A DNA stretch of 64,000 nucleotides from NCBI RefSeq assembly GCF_002377945.1, contig NZ_DFQV01000020.1, forward strand, positions 427,081-491,080, given 5' to 3'. The DNA is from Psychrobacter sp. UBA3480. Lineage in GTDB: Bacteria > Pseudomonadota > Gammaproteobacteria > Pseudomonadales > Moraxellaceae. The translations under genes and the position numbers were made by a program. The notes under the pieces are model-generated. The model did no database searches. It was not told where the DNA came from and saw nothing but the letters and a program-made list of their open reading frames with translations. This document shows, one piece after another, positions 1-9,803 of the stretch; the stretch's first letter is position 1; each line of letters begins with the position of its first letter.

Positions 1-1910
1 TCTGTTGCTGTATCTAGCGTGTCTGCCAAGATTTGAGCTTTAGCATTGTTGTCGTTGTTTGCAAGATGCTCCAAAGATACCGTCAATGCCAAGAACTCAC
101 CAAGTGAATCCCAACGTAGATGGTTTTCTTCTGTCAGCTGCTCAACGTGCTTCGGTGCAGAACCACCAGCGCCAGTTTCAAATAAACCGCCGCCTTTCAT
201 TAATGGTACAACTGATAGCATCTTGGCACTGGTACCTAGCTCTAGGATAGGGAACAAGTCAGTTAGGTAATCGCGTAGGATGTTACCGGTCGCAGAGATA
301 GTATCTAGACCACGAGCAACGCGCTCTAGCGTATAACGCATCGCACGAACCTGAGACATAATCTCGATATGTAAGCCAGTAGTATCATGATCTTTTAGAT
401 ACGTTCTAACTTTTTTGATTAGCTCATTCTCATGTGGACGGTATGGGTCTAACCAGAAGATAACAGGCGTATCTGATTCACGAGCACGGCGTACGGCAAG
501 TTTTACCCAGTCTTGGATAGGCTCATCTTTGACCTGACACATGCGCCAGATATCACCTTTCTCAACACGTTTTTCGAGTAGCACTTCATCCGTATCAATA
601 TCGACGATACGTGCAATACCAGCATCGCTAGACTCAAAAGTCTTGTCGTGCGAGCCATATTCTTCAGCTTTTTGAGCCATTAGGCCAACGTTAGGAACGG
701 TGCCCATTGTTTTTGGATCAAAGTTACCATGCCATTTGCAGAAGTTGATCATTTCTTGGTAAATACGCGCAAAGGTAGACTCTGGCATGACGGCTTTACA
801 GTCATACATTTTGCCATCAGCACCCCACATTTTACCGCCTGAACGAATCATCGCTGGCATAGAAGCATCAACGATTACATCACTTGGTGAATGGAAGTTG
901 GTGATACCTTTTGAAGAGTCAACCATTGCCAGACGTGGGCGATGCTCTTGACACGCATGTAAATCACGCTCAATTTCTTCACGCTTTGAAGCTGGTAGCG
1001 TTGAGATCTTGTCGTATAGATCTGCCATACCGTTGTTGACGTTGATACCTAGCTCATCAAAGAAAGCGCCATGTTTCTCGAAAGCTTCTTTATAGTAGAT
1101 TCTAACTGCATGACCAAAGACGATAGGATGCGAGACCTTCATCATAGTCGCTTTCACGTGTAGTGAGAACAAGATACCAGCTTCGCGGCAATCTTCCATT
1201 TCACGCTCATAAAACTCTAATAGTGCTTTTTTGCTCATGACCATCAGGTCGATGACTTCTTTATCAAGCAAAGCAATTTTAGGCTTTAATACTTTTTGAG
1301 TACCGTCATCAAGTAACAACTCCATACGTACCGTACGAGCTTTATCTAATGTCATAGATTGCTCGCCATCGTAGAAGTCGCCGCCATGCATGTGTGATAC
1401 ATGCGTGCTTGACCATTGCTTCCATTCACCCATAGAGTGTGGGTGCTTGCGTGCATAGTTTTTAACTGCTTTAGGAGCACGGCGATCTGAGTTACCTTCA
1501 CGGAGTACTGGGTTCACTGAACTGCCTAAGCTTTTGCCATAGCGCTTGCGTAGCTCTTTTTCTTCGTCAGTTTGTGGATCTTCTGGGAAGTTAGGGATAG
1601 CATAGCCTTTGCTCTGTAGCTCTTTGATAGCGGCTTTTAACTGCTGTACAGAAGCACTGATGTTTGGCAGTTTGATGATATTGGTGTTTGGATCTTGAGT
1701 CAGACGACCTAGCTCAGCTAAGTTGTCAGGAACACGTTGCTCTTCGGTCAAGTATTCAGGGAATTCGGCCAATATACGCGCTGCAACAGAGATGTCGCTG
1801 GTTTCAACTTCAACGCCTGCCGTTTTAGTGAATGCTTCGACAATAGGTAAGAACGACAGAGTCGCCAGCGCTGGGGCTTCGTCAGTTTTTGTATAAATAA
1901 TTTTTGACAT
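1..1910 (-). CDS. icd: NADP-dependent isocitrate dehydrogenase, monomeric type (3' end beyond window)
   Basis: The first 636 residues of a monomeric NADP-isocitrate dehydrogenase can be read; the family is usually about 740 residues, so the C-terminal part lies outside the left edge. The enzyme oxidises isocitrate to 2-oxoglutarate with NADP+ in the cytoplasmic TCA cycle. The N-terminus ([20 protein letters not shown]) is typical of this family, which is unrelated in fold to the dimeric E. coli Icd. Further family stretches are [14 protein letters not shown] near residue 130 and [19 protein letters not shown] near residue 360. The start is supported by AAGGAAG about 11 bases upstream. No frameshift is seen in the visible part. 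Confidence 0.95.
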   Translation of the reverse strand, partial: MSKIIYTKTDEAPALATLSFLPIVEAFTKTAGVEVETSDISVAARILAEFPEYLTEEQRVPDNLAELGRLTQDPNTNIIKLPNISASVQQLKAAIKELQSKGYAIPNFPEDPQTDEEKELRKRYGKSLGSSVNPVLREGNSDRRAPKAVKNYARKHPHSMGEWKQWSSTHVSHMHGGDFYDGEQSMTLDKARTVRMELLLDDGTQKVLKPKIALLDKEVIDLMVMSKKALLEFYEREMEDCREAGILFSLHVKATMMKVSHPIVFGHAVRIYYKEAFEKHGAFFDELGINVNNGMADLYDKISTLPASKREEIERDLHACQEHRPRLAMVDSSKGITNFHSPSDVIVDASMPAMIRSGGKMWGADGKMYDCKAVMPESTFARIYQEMINFCKWHGNFDPKTMGTVPNVGLMAQKAEEYGSHDKTFESSDAGIARIVDIDTDEVLLEKRVEKGDIWRMCQVKDEPIQDWVKLAVRRARESDTPVIFWLDPYRPHENELIKKVRTYLKDHDTTGLHIEIMSQVRAMRYTLERVARGLDTISATGNILRDYLTDLFPILELGTSAKMLSVVPLMKGGGLFETGAGGSAPKHVEQLTEENHLRWDSLGEFLALTVSLEHLANNDNNAKAQILADTLDTAT

Positions 1911-2517
1911 TTTAGTTAGATCTTCCTTTAGGCTGTAGTTAATAATAAAGCTCAAATATAGTGTTGAATATGCGTCAATGATACTATGCAATAATCCATG
2001 ATATGGTTAGAACAAGTACTTCATATGTAGCTTCTTAGAAATTTTTAAGACAGGTCAGACATTTTCTTTTAATAATATTCATGAAAAAAGCATTTGAAGG
2101 CAACACGTTAACGGTCGGCGCAAAATTGCCTAAAAGTGAATCACTGACGCTACATTATAATCAATCCACTATAAATCCGATAGGATGTCAATCGTATACC
2201 ATGAACTAAGTATACTGTTTTAGCTCGTATCCTATGGTTTCGAATTATACTAAGCTAATAACAACCTTATTCTACCAGTCATCGGCTTCGATATCATCTT
2301 TTCCATACAACTACTGTTTTTTCATGACGTTTTATATTGATCTTACTGCCCATGAGTGCAGTCGTACAAACCACCGGCGTTATCGTTGGTGGTTTTTTAT
2401 TGGGTGCGGATAAGTTTTTGCAAATTGTGACAGCAATGACGTAAAAATTTGCTAGTCTAGGTCATCAATAGATTGGTTATCGATAAATATATCGCGATTA
2501 TAATAGTGACGGTGAAT
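1911..2517. other. Divergent intergenic region, about 600 bp
   Basis: This AT-rich spacer separates icd (leftward) from the COG3146 gene (rightward) and must hold both promoters. A 42-codon reading frame at 2081-2209 has no ribosome binding site or recognisable product and is not called. Around 2153-2187 a stretch resembles the left end of the dispersed repeat found elsewhere here (CAATCCACTATAAA), possibly a decayed fragment. A strong plus-strand terminator hairpin at 2368-2398 has no gene upstream to terminate. Confidence 0.5.
2368..2398 (+). terminator. Orphan rho-independent terminator
   Basis: AAACCACC (2368-2375) pairs with GGTGGTTT (2388-2395) around a 12-base loop, followed by a run of six T. 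It has the form of a plus-strand intrinsic terminator, but no rightward gene precedes it; only the icd promoter region lies upstream. It may end a small RNA or stop read-through. Confidence 0.6.
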
Positions 2518-3900
2518 ATGAGTTTAGAGTATGCGCTGATTAATGATACCAGCTGGCAGAGCCAAACAGAGTGGCGTACGCCAGATACCCCTTTTATGTC
2601 ATTTGCTTTTTGGCAAGCGCTGACTGACACCGGAGCAATTGGTGAGCAGGCAGGGTGGCTACCGATATTTATTTTGGTACATCGTGTCACAGGCGCTACT
2701 AACAGTGCCGATAGTGAAGATAGCACCGATACCTTAGTAGACAGTGCGGCAGAAAATACATTGCAGCCTGTGGCCGTCATGCCAGTATTTATAAAAGGCC
2801 ATCATCGCGGTGAGTTTGTATTTGATCATGCATGGGCTGAAGCTTATGCACGCTATGGCGTTGATTATTATCCGCGATTGGTCACTAGCGCACCATATAC
2901 ACCGATTACCGGTCAAAGAGTTTGGTTGGCAAAAGGTGAAACCTTAAATGAAGATATTCTCAAAACAGCCATCGCAGGTATCGATGATATCGCTCAACAA
3001 GTGGGCGCCTCAAGCTGGCATGGACTGTTTGTGACACCTGAGCTTGCCTCTATCGCCACCACATCTATGCCAACTGAAATTGATGTAGAGCATGCTATAG
3101 CTGCTCAAGAAAGCGGCGTAGAGTCAGCTACTATTGAGCTACCTATATTTGAGCGTCAAGGCTGCCAGTTCTTATGGCAAAACAAAGACTTACTTAATGA
3201 CAGTAAGCCATTTGCAGATTTTGATGCTTTTTTGATGACCTTAAAAGCCAAAAAGCGCAAAACCATTCGGGCTGAGCGCCGTAAAGTTGCTGAGCAGGGC
3301 ATTAGTTGCCAGCGAAAATGCGGCGATGCTATTAGCGATGCTGACTGGAAGGCTTTTTATCACTGTTATGTGATGACCTATGCAGTACGCGGACAACAAC
3401 CTTATTTGACGATAGATTTTTTTATGGCATTGGCAGCGAGCATGCCTGAGCATATAATGCTTGCGCAAGCACTCGATGCCAGTGGTGAGATTATCGCGAG
3501 CAGTTTGTTCTTATATGACAGACCTGATAGCGACAATGTTAATGGTGATAAGGCTGATGGCGATAATAATGCTACCTTATATGGTCGTTACTGGGGCGCA
3601 CTAGGTGAATATGACAGCTTGCATTTTGAGCTGTGTTATTACCAAGGTATCGAGTTTGCTATTGAGCAAGGGTTAATGTCTTTTGATCCTGGTACGCAAG
3701 GCGAGCACAAGCTGGTACGTGGTTTTATTCCAACCACGACACATTCTATCCACCGTATCTATGATCCACGTTTTGTACCAGCGATTGGCGATTTTTGTGC
3801 CAGAGATCGAATGCATATGGCGCAGTATCGTCAGCAGGCCTTTGAAGCTTTGCCTTTTAATGCAGACAATATGCCTGAATTTGATGGTAGTGACTCATAG
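2518..3900 (+). CDS. COG3146/DUF482-family predicted N-acyltransferase
   Basis: A 460-residue protein of the FemAB/GNAT-like DUF482 family, often labelled peptidogalycan biosynthesis protein; no substrate is established. The family signature near the C-terminus is clear: a stretch reading FDPGTQGEHKLVRGFIPT followed by TTHSIHRIYD. Residues around LKAKKRKTIRAERRKV form the basic central helix usual in the family. I chose ATG 2518 over the in-frame TTG 2473 because the extra 15 residues are hydrophobic and untypical. A low-complexity Asp/Asn insert (about residues 340-355, NVNGDKADGDNN) is probably a loop. ubiC follows 99 bp downstream on the same strand. Confidence 0.8.
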   Translation: MSLEYALINDTSWQSQTEWRTPDTPFMSFAFWQALTDTGAIGEQAGWLPIFILVHRVTGATNSADSEDSTDTLVDSAAENTLQPVAVMPVFIKGHHRGEFVFDHAWAEAYARYGVDYYPRLVTSAPYTPITGQRVWLAKGETLNEDILKTAIAGIDDIAQQVGASSWHGLFVTPELASIATTSMPTEIDVEHAIAAQESGVESATIELPIFERQGCQFLWQNKDLLNDSKPFADFDAFLMTLKAKKRKTIRAERRKVAEQGISCQRKCGDAISDADWKAFYHCYVMTYAVRGQQPYLTIDFFMALAASMPEHIMLAQALDASGEIIASSLFLYDRPDSDNVNGDKADGDNNATLYGRYWGALGEYDSLHFELCYYQGIEFAIEQGLMSFDPGTQGEHKLVRGFIPTTTHSIHRIYDPRFVPAIGDFCARDRMHMAQYRQQAFEALPFNADNMPEFDGSDS

Positions 3901-3999
3901 CACTAATTCGTAACGGTAACCAGCTTTGACTCACTCTGCTTTTATTTGCAAGCACCTTTTAACTATCAAACATCCTATAAAAAATACTAGCCATAAACT

Positions 4000-4488
4000 A
4001 TGACCAGCAATTCTTTTAGTTCTACCAGTGGCCTACCTCCTACTGAACTCTTACCTTGGCTAAATGCTGAAGGTTCTCTCACTGCGATATTAGAAGAGAA
4101 GGCAGGGCAGCCGCTGCGCGTAAAACGCAGCTTTGAAGGCTATCGTTCGCTGACTTTAGGTCAGAAAAAGCAGCTAGGTGTACGAGGCATGATGCTAAAT
4201 CGTCCAATGCTGGCATGGATACGGGAAGTGCAGCTATATGGCAATGATGAAATGCCATGGGTGCAAGCACAGAGTATCTTTCCTTTAAACAGTTTAAAAG
4301 GTCAGTCTCGTCGTCTTCAGCATCTGAAAAATACACCTATCGGCTACGTGTTATTTAAGCGTCGCCGTACCTTGCCAAATGAGCGTTTTATCAGTCATAC
4401 CAGTGACGGTTGGCAACGACAAACGCGTTATGACTGGCATGGTCGTAAGATAATGATCAGTGAAACGTTCCTACCGGCGTTCTTGTAA
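4000..4488 (+). CDS. ubiC: Chorismate--pyruvate lyase (chorismate lyase)
   Basis: At 162 residues this matches the UbiC family, which splits chorismate into 4-hydroxybenzoate and pyruvate, the first committed step of ubiquinone synthesis. Visible family features are the N-terminal LLPWLNAEGSLTAIL, the central REVQLYG...WVQAQSIFP, then NTPIGYVLFKRR, and the C-terminal KIMISETFLPAFL, whose Glu is the expected active-site acid. Sequence identity to E. coli UbiC looks modest. There is no ubiA directly downstream; a dispersed repeat begins right after the stop codon, so the gene may be transcribed alone or with the upstream acyltransferase. Confidence 0.88.
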   Translation: MTSNSFSSTSGLPPTELLPWLNAEGSLTAILEEKAGQPLRVKRSFEGYRSLTLGQKKQLGVRGMMLNRPMLAWIREVQLYGNDEMPWVQAQSIFPLNSLKGQSRRLQHLKNTPIGYVLFKRRRTLPNERFISHTSDGWQRQTRYDWHGRKIMISETFLPAFL

Positions 4489-4590
4489 TCACTTCACTAT
4501 AAAAGTATTGCTGTGTTAACCTCGCTTGAGGTATTTAATATAGATCTACACTCGGCTGCCTTGTATTACTTTTAAATTGAATCGACTATA
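4489..4590 (+). repeat. Dispersed inverted-end repeat, copy A
   Basis: About 100 bp, starting directly after the ubiC stop. It shares with the other copies a core reading GTTAACCTCGCTTGA, then CTACACTCGG, then TTGCCTTGTA-like sequence, and ends TTGAATCGACTATA. The right end (TACTTTTAAATTGAATCGACTATA) is roughly the reverse complement of the left end, as in a MITE. Copies B to F are listed separately. Confidence 0.85.
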
Positions 4591-5053
4591 TCTAGCCACA
4601 TTTAAAAATATTTTATGCCTAAAACAGCATAAAAGGGCGGGCAAGAGAAAAAATTCAGCGGGTAAATCCTTTATTTTATTGGCTATTTATCTGTGTTATA
4701 TAGTCATTTAATTCGCTCATCCTAAGGTGAGGTTTTTTTGCGCTCACAGCACAAATTTTCATGTTACACTTAATCTTTCGCGATGATATCGATGCAAATG
4801 TACATCGATTTTATTGACGAATCAGTCAAGTTAATAACAGGTCAGTCGCCTGTATTTATTCTTATTTCAATCTTTGCTAATAGACTCCATTCACAATAAT
4901 GGTCGTACCATAAAACAGACTGCAGAAAAACAGCGTGCAGAGGTATTAATAGTACTTCAGCGACGTTGACGCAGTAGTTGTTTTATTGTGGGCAGGCTAT
5001 AAGCTTCTTTTCAATGACGTTTTTTAATGACAGTCACTACTTAGGACATCACT
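4591..5053. other. Long leader upstream of glyA
   Basis: About 460 bp without a gene between repeat copy A and glyA. It has a small perfect hairpin, TTTTATGC/GCATAAAA (4611-4618 with 4627-4634), lacking a T-run. I see no convincing riboswitch; a glycine aptamer was considered but I could not make out its conserved core by eye. The glyA promoter is presumably here. Confidence 0.4.
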
Positions 5054-6310
5054 ATGTTTAAAGATATTTCTATCAAAGATTTTGATCCAGTACTTGCTGA
5101 AGCGATGGCCGCAGAAAGCGTTCGTCAAGAAAACCATATCGAGCTTATCGCCTCTGAAAACTACTGCTCACAAGCAGTGATGGAAGCACAAGGTACCGAC
5201 CTTACCAACAAATACGCAGAAGGCTATCCTGGCAAGCGTTATTATGGTGGTTGTGAGCATGTGGATGTGGTTGAGCAATTGGCTATTGACCGTGCTAAAG
5301 AGTTGTTCGGTGCAGAGTATGTGAACGTTCAGCCGCATTCTGGTAGCCAAGCAAACTCAGCCGTATTTTTAGCATTGCTAGAAGCAAATGACACTGTACT
5401 AGGCATGAGCTTAGACGCTGGTGGTCACTTGACGCATGGCGCACATATCAACTTCTCAGGTTTGAACTACAATGCCGTACAGTACGGATTGGTAGATGGC
5501 ACTGGCCTTATTGATTATGACCAAGTAGAGAGCTTGGCGCGTGAGCATAAGCCAAAAATGATCATCGCGGGTTTCTCAGCATATTCACAAATAGTTGATT
5601 GGCAGCGTTTCCGTGACATCGCGGACGAAGTAGGCGCGTATCTATTGGTCGATATGGCTCACGTTGCAGGCCTAGTTGCTGGCGGTGTTTATCCAAACCC
5701 AGTACCTTTCGCTGATGTGGTCACAACGACGACGCACAAAACCCTACGTGGCCCACGCTCAGGTATGATTTTGGCGCGTGATGAAGTATTGGCTAAAAAG
5801 CTAAACTCAGCTGTATTCCCAGGCAACCAAGGTGGCCCGTTGATGCATGTTATCGCTGCAAAAGCGGTTTGCTTTAAAGAAGCGTTAGAAGATAACTTCA
5901 AAACGTATCAGCAGCAAGTAGTGAAAAATGCGCAAGCCATGGCAAAAGTGGTTCAAGAGCGCGGCTATGAAGTCATCTCTGGCGGTACTGAAAACCATCT
6001 GATGCTGATCAGTCTCGTTAAGCAAGAAATGACGGGTAAAGAAGCAGACAAATGGCTTGGTGAAGCACACATCACTGTCAATAAAAACGCTGTACCAAAC
6101 GATCCAAAATCACCATTCGTGACTTCTGGTATCCGTATCGGTACGCCAGCGATTACTACTCGCGGTTTCAATGAAGCACAAGCGGGCGAGTTGGCAGGTT
6201 GGATCTGTGACGTACTAGACAGTCGCGGTGATGAAGCGGTTGCTACTGAAGTACGCGCTAAAGTAGAAGCTATTTGTGCAGAATTACCAGTCTATGCTAA
6301 AAATCAGTAA
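5054..6310 (+). CDS. glyA: Serine hydroxymethyltransferase
   Basis: A 418-residue cytoplasmic PLP enzyme that interconverts serine and glycine while loading tetrahydrofolate with a one-carbon unit. The length equals the bacterial norm. The PLP-binding lysine is K229 in the hallmark [14 protein letters not shown]; the N-terminal IELIASEN and the [15 protein letters not shown] segment are also intact, as is [14 protein letters not shown] before the lysine. It is apparently monocistronic, with a long leader before it and a strong terminator 20 bp after the stop. Confidence 0.98.
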   Translation: MFKDISIKDFDPVLAEAMAAESVRQENHIELIASENYCSQAVMEAQGTDLTNKYAEGYPGKRYYGGCEHVDVVEQLAIDRAKELFGAEYVNVQPHSGSQANSAVFLALLEANDTVLGMSLDAGGHLTHGAHINFSGLNYNAVQYGLVDGTGLIDYDQVESLAREHKPKMIIAGFSAYSQIVDWQRFRDIADEVGAYLLVDMAHVAGLVAGGVYPNPVPFADVVTTTTHKTLRGPRSGMILARDEVLAKKLNSAVFPGNQGGPLMHVIAAKAVCFKEALEDNFKTYQQQVVKNAQAMAKVVQERGYEVISGGTENHLMLISLVKQEMTGKEADKWLGEAHITVNKNAVPNDPKSPFVTSGIRIGTPAITTRGFNEAQAGELAGWICDVLDSRGDEAVATEVRAKVEAICAELPVYAKNQ

Positions 6311-6330
6311 ACTTTAGAATGGTAATAAAA

Positions 6331-6363
6331 AAAACCGCTAAGCTTTTGCTTAGCGGTTTTTTT
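6331..6363 (+). terminator. glyA rho-independent terminator
   Basis: A 13-bp perfect stem, AAAACCGCTAAGC (6331-6343) with GCTTAGCGGTTTT (6348-6360), a 4-base loop and a T-run continuing to 6363. The A-run on its left could also let it act on the minus strand. Confidence 0.95.
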
Positions 6364-6620
6364 GTTATTGCTCTCTATAAATATTAGAGCATTTAACGCA
6401 AACCTATATTGGTATTGCTATTTAGCTCTTTTAATTATATTTAAGTCTATTGTTTAACCTGAAGATTACTACCGACATTTTTCGATAAATGTAGTGATCT
6501 TGACTGAGTTTTGGTATTAGTTTCAAGGAGCTAAGTTGATGTTTAATTAAGAAAAATGTGTAAATCTCTTTGTTTATACAAAAATATTAGTATATAGTCA
6601 GTATTGAACATTTAGTAATA

Positions 6621-6665
6621 ATACTAATACAAATTATAATAAATAGTTACACTTTGTATTAGTAT
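6621..6665. promoter_or_regulatory. 13-bp inverted repeat upstream of the AGCS symporter gene, possible operator
   Basis: ATACTAATACAAA (6621-6633) is the exact reverse complement of TTTGTATTAGTAT (6653-6665), with a 19-bp spacer. It lies 55 bp before the symporter start in a very AT-rich region. A related half-site, ATATTAGTATA, occurs at 6584-6594. There is no T-run or GC-rich stem, so a protein-binding site is more likely than a terminator. The regulator is unknown. Confidence 0.5.
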
Positions 6666-6719
6666 CGCTGTAATTGATTGAATAATTATATAAATATTAT
6701 TTTCAATAGAGGGATTTAC

Positions 6720-8255
6720 ATGAAAAAACAATCTTTAGTCGCAACGATGCTATTACTCAGCACGACTCTTGCGCAAGCAGCAGAACAATCAGGTTTAGCA
6801 GCATTTGGAGCAGGTCTCGATGGCTTTATGGCCAATATATTCGGCTGGTTCGTCGACCTTATTTTCTTTTCAGTACCTCTTGGAGACGTCAGCTTCCCGC
6901 TCATTGTGGGTTGGTTATTAGTTGCCGCACTCGTATTCACTTTTTACTTTGGATTTATTCAGTTTCGCCAAATAGGCTTGTCTTTAGATATTGTTAGAGG
7001 CAAATATACCGATCCCAATCCCGCTAACAAAGAAGAAGGCGAGGTCAGCCATTTTCAAGCCTTAGCTACTGCGTTATCAGGTACTGTTGGTCTTGGTAAT
7101 ATCGCAGGCGTTGGTGCAGCACTTGCTATTGGTGGACCTGGTGCTACCTTTTGGATGATTATGGTCGGCCTATTCGGTATGGCGACTAAGTTTGTAGAAT
7201 GTACGCTAGGTGTTAAATACCGTACGGTACTACCCTCTGGCGTCGTATCAGGTGGCCCTATGTACTACCTAAGCCGCGGTATGGCTGAACGTGGTATGGG
7301 CGGATTAGGTAAGTTTCTGGCTGTTGGTTTTGCACTCATGTGTATATTGGCGACCTTTGGTGCTGGTAACATGTTCCAAGGCAACCAAGCCTTTGCAGTC
7401 ATGAGCTCTACGTTTAGCATTCCAACGGACTACAGTGTATTCTTTGGTATTGGCTTAGCATTTTTAGTCGGTATGGTTATCATTGGTGGTATGCCGCGCA
7501 TCGCAACCGTTACCGAAAAAGTCGTACCCTTTATGGCTTTGTTATACATTACTATGGCGGTAATCGTACTGATTGCTAACTTTAATCATATCGGTACTGC
7601 ATTTGGCGAGATTTTCTCGGGTGCCTTCACTGGTGCTGGTGTGGCTGGTGGCTTCATTGGCGCATTGATTCAAGGTTTAAAACGTGCAACTTTCTCTAAC
7701 GAAGCAGGTGTTGGTTCAGCCGCTATTGCTCACTCAGCAGTAAAAACCAAAGAGCCTGCTACTGAAGGTCTAGTAGCGCTATTAGAGCCTTTCATTGATA
7801 CGGTTGTTATCTGTACGATGACGGCGCTTGTTATTACTATCTCTGGGGTCAACACTGCCGCAAACTTACAAACCCAAGCGCTTACTGGTGTGGATCTAAC
7901 CCGTGCAGCCTTCATGGAGACGGCGCCTATCTTCCAGTATTTCCTAGCTGTCGCGGTATTATTATTTGCTTTCTCAACGATGATTTCATGGTCATACTAT
8001 GGTCTAAAAGCTTGGACTTACCTCTTCGGTGAAGGTAAAGGCGGCGAGATGATATACAAACTTATCTTCTTAATCTTCGTTGTTATCGGTACCATCGTAC
8101 AGTTCAGCTTTGTTATCGACTTCTCAGATGCGGCTCTGTTCGCTATGGCTATCTTTAACATCATCGGTCTGTACTTCTTGATGCCAATTGTGAAAAGAGA
8201 GGTTAACTCTTTCATAGCGCGTGTGAAAAGTGGTGAAATTAAAAAGTATAAATAA
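6720..8255 (+). CDS. Sodium:alanine (AGCS family) symporter
   Basis: A 511-residue inner-membrane sodium-coupled alanine/glycine carrier. The N-terminal MKKQSLVATMLLLSTTLAQAA looks like a cleavable signal or a first hydrophobic segment, and many further hydrophobic stretches follow. AGCS family signatures include ALSGTVGLGNIAGVGAA, GGPGATFWM and the KRATFSNEAGVGSAAIAHSA region. ATG 6720 is preferred over an upstream in-frame start because AGAGGG sits about 9 bases before it and the protein then begins with the leader. The gene stands alone between two strong terminators, with a putative operator upstream. Confidence 0.93.
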   Translation: MKKQSLVATMLLLSTTLAQAAEQSGLAAFGAGLDGFMANIFGWFVDLIFFSVPLGDVSFPLIVGWLLVAALVFTFYFGFIQFRQIGLSLDIVRGKYTDPNPANKEEGEVSHFQALATALSGTVGLGNIAGVGAALAIGGPGATFWMIMVGLFGMATKFVECTLGVKYRTVLPSGVVSGGPMYYLSRGMAERGMGGLGKFLAVGFALMCILATFGAGNMFQGNQAFAVMSSTFSIPTDYSVFFGIGLAFLVGMVIIGGMPRIATVTEKVVPFMALLYITMAVIVLIANFNHIGTAFGEIFSGAFTGAGVAGGFIGALIQGLKRATFSNEAGVGSAAIAHSAVKTKEPATEGLVALLEPFIDTVVICTMTALVITISGVNTAANLQTQALTGVDLTRAAFMETAPIFQYFLAVAVLLFAFSTMISWSYYGLKAWTYLFGEGKGGEMIYKLIFLIFVVIGTIVQFSFVIDFSDAALFAMAIFNIIGLYFLMPIVKREVNSFIARVKSGEIKKYK

Positions 8256-8294
8256 TGGGTTCGATTGAACACTCTGTTATAACTTGATAATTAA

Positions 8295-8328
8295 AAAAGC
8301 CCGCCAAGATAAGTCTTGGCGGGCTTTT
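8295..8328. terminator. Bidirectional terminator between AGCS symporter and gltS
   Basis: Perfect 15-bp stem AAAAGCCCGCCAAGA (8295-8309) with TCTTGGCGGGCTTTT (8314-8328), loop of four bases. A-run and T-run on both sides suit termination of the rightward symporter gene and the leftward gltS. Confidence 0.93.
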
Positions 8329-8390
8329 CGATGGCTAATATTTGTTATTTGTTAGATATCTATTAAGTTTTGATCTGTAACAGCATCAGC

Positions 8391-9665
8391 CTACATAAAC
8401 GGCAGCTTCGTAAATATCTGTAGTATCGTGGCATTAACGATATCAACGAAGAACGCACCTACCATTGGCACAATCAAGAATGCTTTAGGTGAAGGCAGAT
8501 AGCGATCAGTGACTGCCTGCATGTTCGCAATCGCTGTCGGTGTCGCACCCATACCAAAACCACAATGCCCCGCTGACAATACAGCCGCGTCGTAGTCTTT
8601 ACCCATAATTTTAAAGGTAATCAGGTAAACGTAGATAATCATAATGATGGTCTGTACGACCAATATGACTAGTACAGGACCTGCCAAATCGGTCAACTGC
8701 CAAAGTTTCAAAGACAATAATGCCATCGCTAAAAATAGGCTTAAAGAAGCATTACCAAGTACATCAATTGAGCGGTCAAACATATCAAAATTGAAGACCA
8801 TCGTCAGTACATTGCGAATGATGACACCGCCTGCCAGTGCCCATACGAAAGTAGGCAGCTCAAACCATGTACCTTCAGCAACGATGGCCATCACATCGGC
8901 AAAAGCCAAAGCACCTGCGAATAGTGCCAAGGTTTCGATAGTAGAAGAAGCGGTGATAAAGCGCATGCTATCAGGTCTTTCAAAGATATCTTTATTACTA
9001 CCTGCAGACTCCTCATCGTGTTTGGTGCTATATAACGACTGTGCACCAGCAACTTTTTCGATATCGCTAGGATCAGGGTTAGCTGGCGTTGGTTTTAGGC
9101 CAAGTCGATTAATCAAGCGGCGGGCAACAGGACCGCCAACAATACCACCCGCGACCAAACCATAAGTAGCAACCGCGATACCAAGTGTAGTCGCACCGAC
9201 CACGCCGTAGTCTTGTTCTAGCGTAATGCCCCAAGCGCCTGCTGTACCATGACCACCAGTTAGAGCGATAGAACCTGTCACCAGACCGAGCAGAGGATCA
9301 AGTCCCAATGCACTTGCCATGGCCACACCGACGACGTCCTGCAATACAATAAATACTGAAACAACGATAGTAAAAATTAGTAATGGTGTGCCGCCTGCTT
9401 TTAGTCGACTAAAATCAGCGCTCAGACCGATGGACGCAAAGAACATCAACATGGTGGCGGTCTGTAGTCCTTGATGAAAGTTAAAACTATATCCCCAAAC
9501 CATATTGAGAGCATAGACGACAATCGCCGCGACCAAACCACCAGCAACCGGTTCTGGAATATTAAAGTCTTCTAAAAACTTGACTCTCCGCACCAAAAAC
9601 CGCCCAAGTAGCAGCACTAAGGTGGCCAATATCAGGGTGTAATAACCGTTTAAGGTAATCTCCAT
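8391..9665 (-). CDS. gltS: Sodium/glutamate symporter GltS
   Basis: A 424-residue polytopic membrane protein of the ESS family, importing L-glutamate with sodium. Typical motifs are present: the GGHGTAGAWG pore loop in the first half and GHCGFGMGATPTAIANMQ in the second half, the two inverted-repeat re-entrant loops of the family. The N-terminus (MEITLNGYYTLILATLVLLLGRFLV) is a membrane segment. AAGGATT lies 7-8 bases before the ATG. A cytoplasmic loop around residues 180-230 is longer and more polar than usual, which accounts for the slight excess over about 400 residues. A long inverted repeat sits just upstream. Confidence 0.95.
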   Translation of the reverse strand: MEITLNGYYTLILATLVLLLGRFLVRRVKFLEDFNIPEPVAGGLVAAIVVYALNMVWGYSFNFHQGLQTATMLMFFASIGLSADFSRLKAGGTPLLIFTIVVSVFIVLQDVVGVAMASALGLDPLLGLVTGSIALTGGHGTAGAWGITLEQDYGVVGATTLGIAVATYGLVAGGIVGGPVARRLINRLGLKPTPANPDPSDIEKVAGAQSLYSTKHDEESAGSNKDIFERPDSMRFITASSTIETLALFAGALAFADVMAIVAEGTWFELPTFVWALAGGVIIRNVLTMVFNFDMFDRSIDVLGNASLSLFLAMALLSLKLWQLTDLAGPVLVILVVQTIIMIIYVYLITFKIMGKDYDAAVLSAGHCGFGMGATPTAIANMQAVTDRYLPSPKAFLIVPMVGAFFVDIVNATILQIFTKLPFM

Positions 9666-9692
9666 AGGTTAATCCTTTCTATAAAATAAATT

Positions 9693-9736
9693 AACCTGAA
9701 TTCGGGATAAATATGGCTTTATCTCGAATTCAGGTT
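9693..9736. promoter_or_regulatory. 19-bp inverted repeat immediately upstream of gltS
   Basis: AACCTGAATTCGGGATAAA (9693-9711) faces TTTATCTCGAATTCAGGTT (9718-9736) with one mismatch and a 6-bp loop. It lies 28 bp before the gltS start and about 70 bp after the barstar stop. Read leftward it could end the RNase/barstar transcript, since the sequence after the stem is T-rich but interrupted; it could equally be an operator or leader hairpin for gltS. Confidence 0.6.
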
Positions 9737-9803
9737 TCTATGATGACGAATAGTTATCGGTGACTATCGGCGGTCGGGCTTGCAATATATAGGCTTTTAG
9801 CGA

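Noticed and set aside
2081..2209. 42-codon reading frame in the icd upstream gap
   Set aside because: No convincing ribosome binding site, no similarity to a known protein, and it overlaps a likely repeat fragment.
4591..5053. Possible glycine riboswitch before glyA
   Set aside because: The leader is long enough, but I could not identify the conserved aptamer core or an expression platform; a covariance-model search would be needed.
8644..9165. Long plus-strand frame opposite gltS (173 codons)
   Set aside because: It lies wholly antisense to a clear, conserved symporter gene; composition reflects the shadow of hydrophobic codons.
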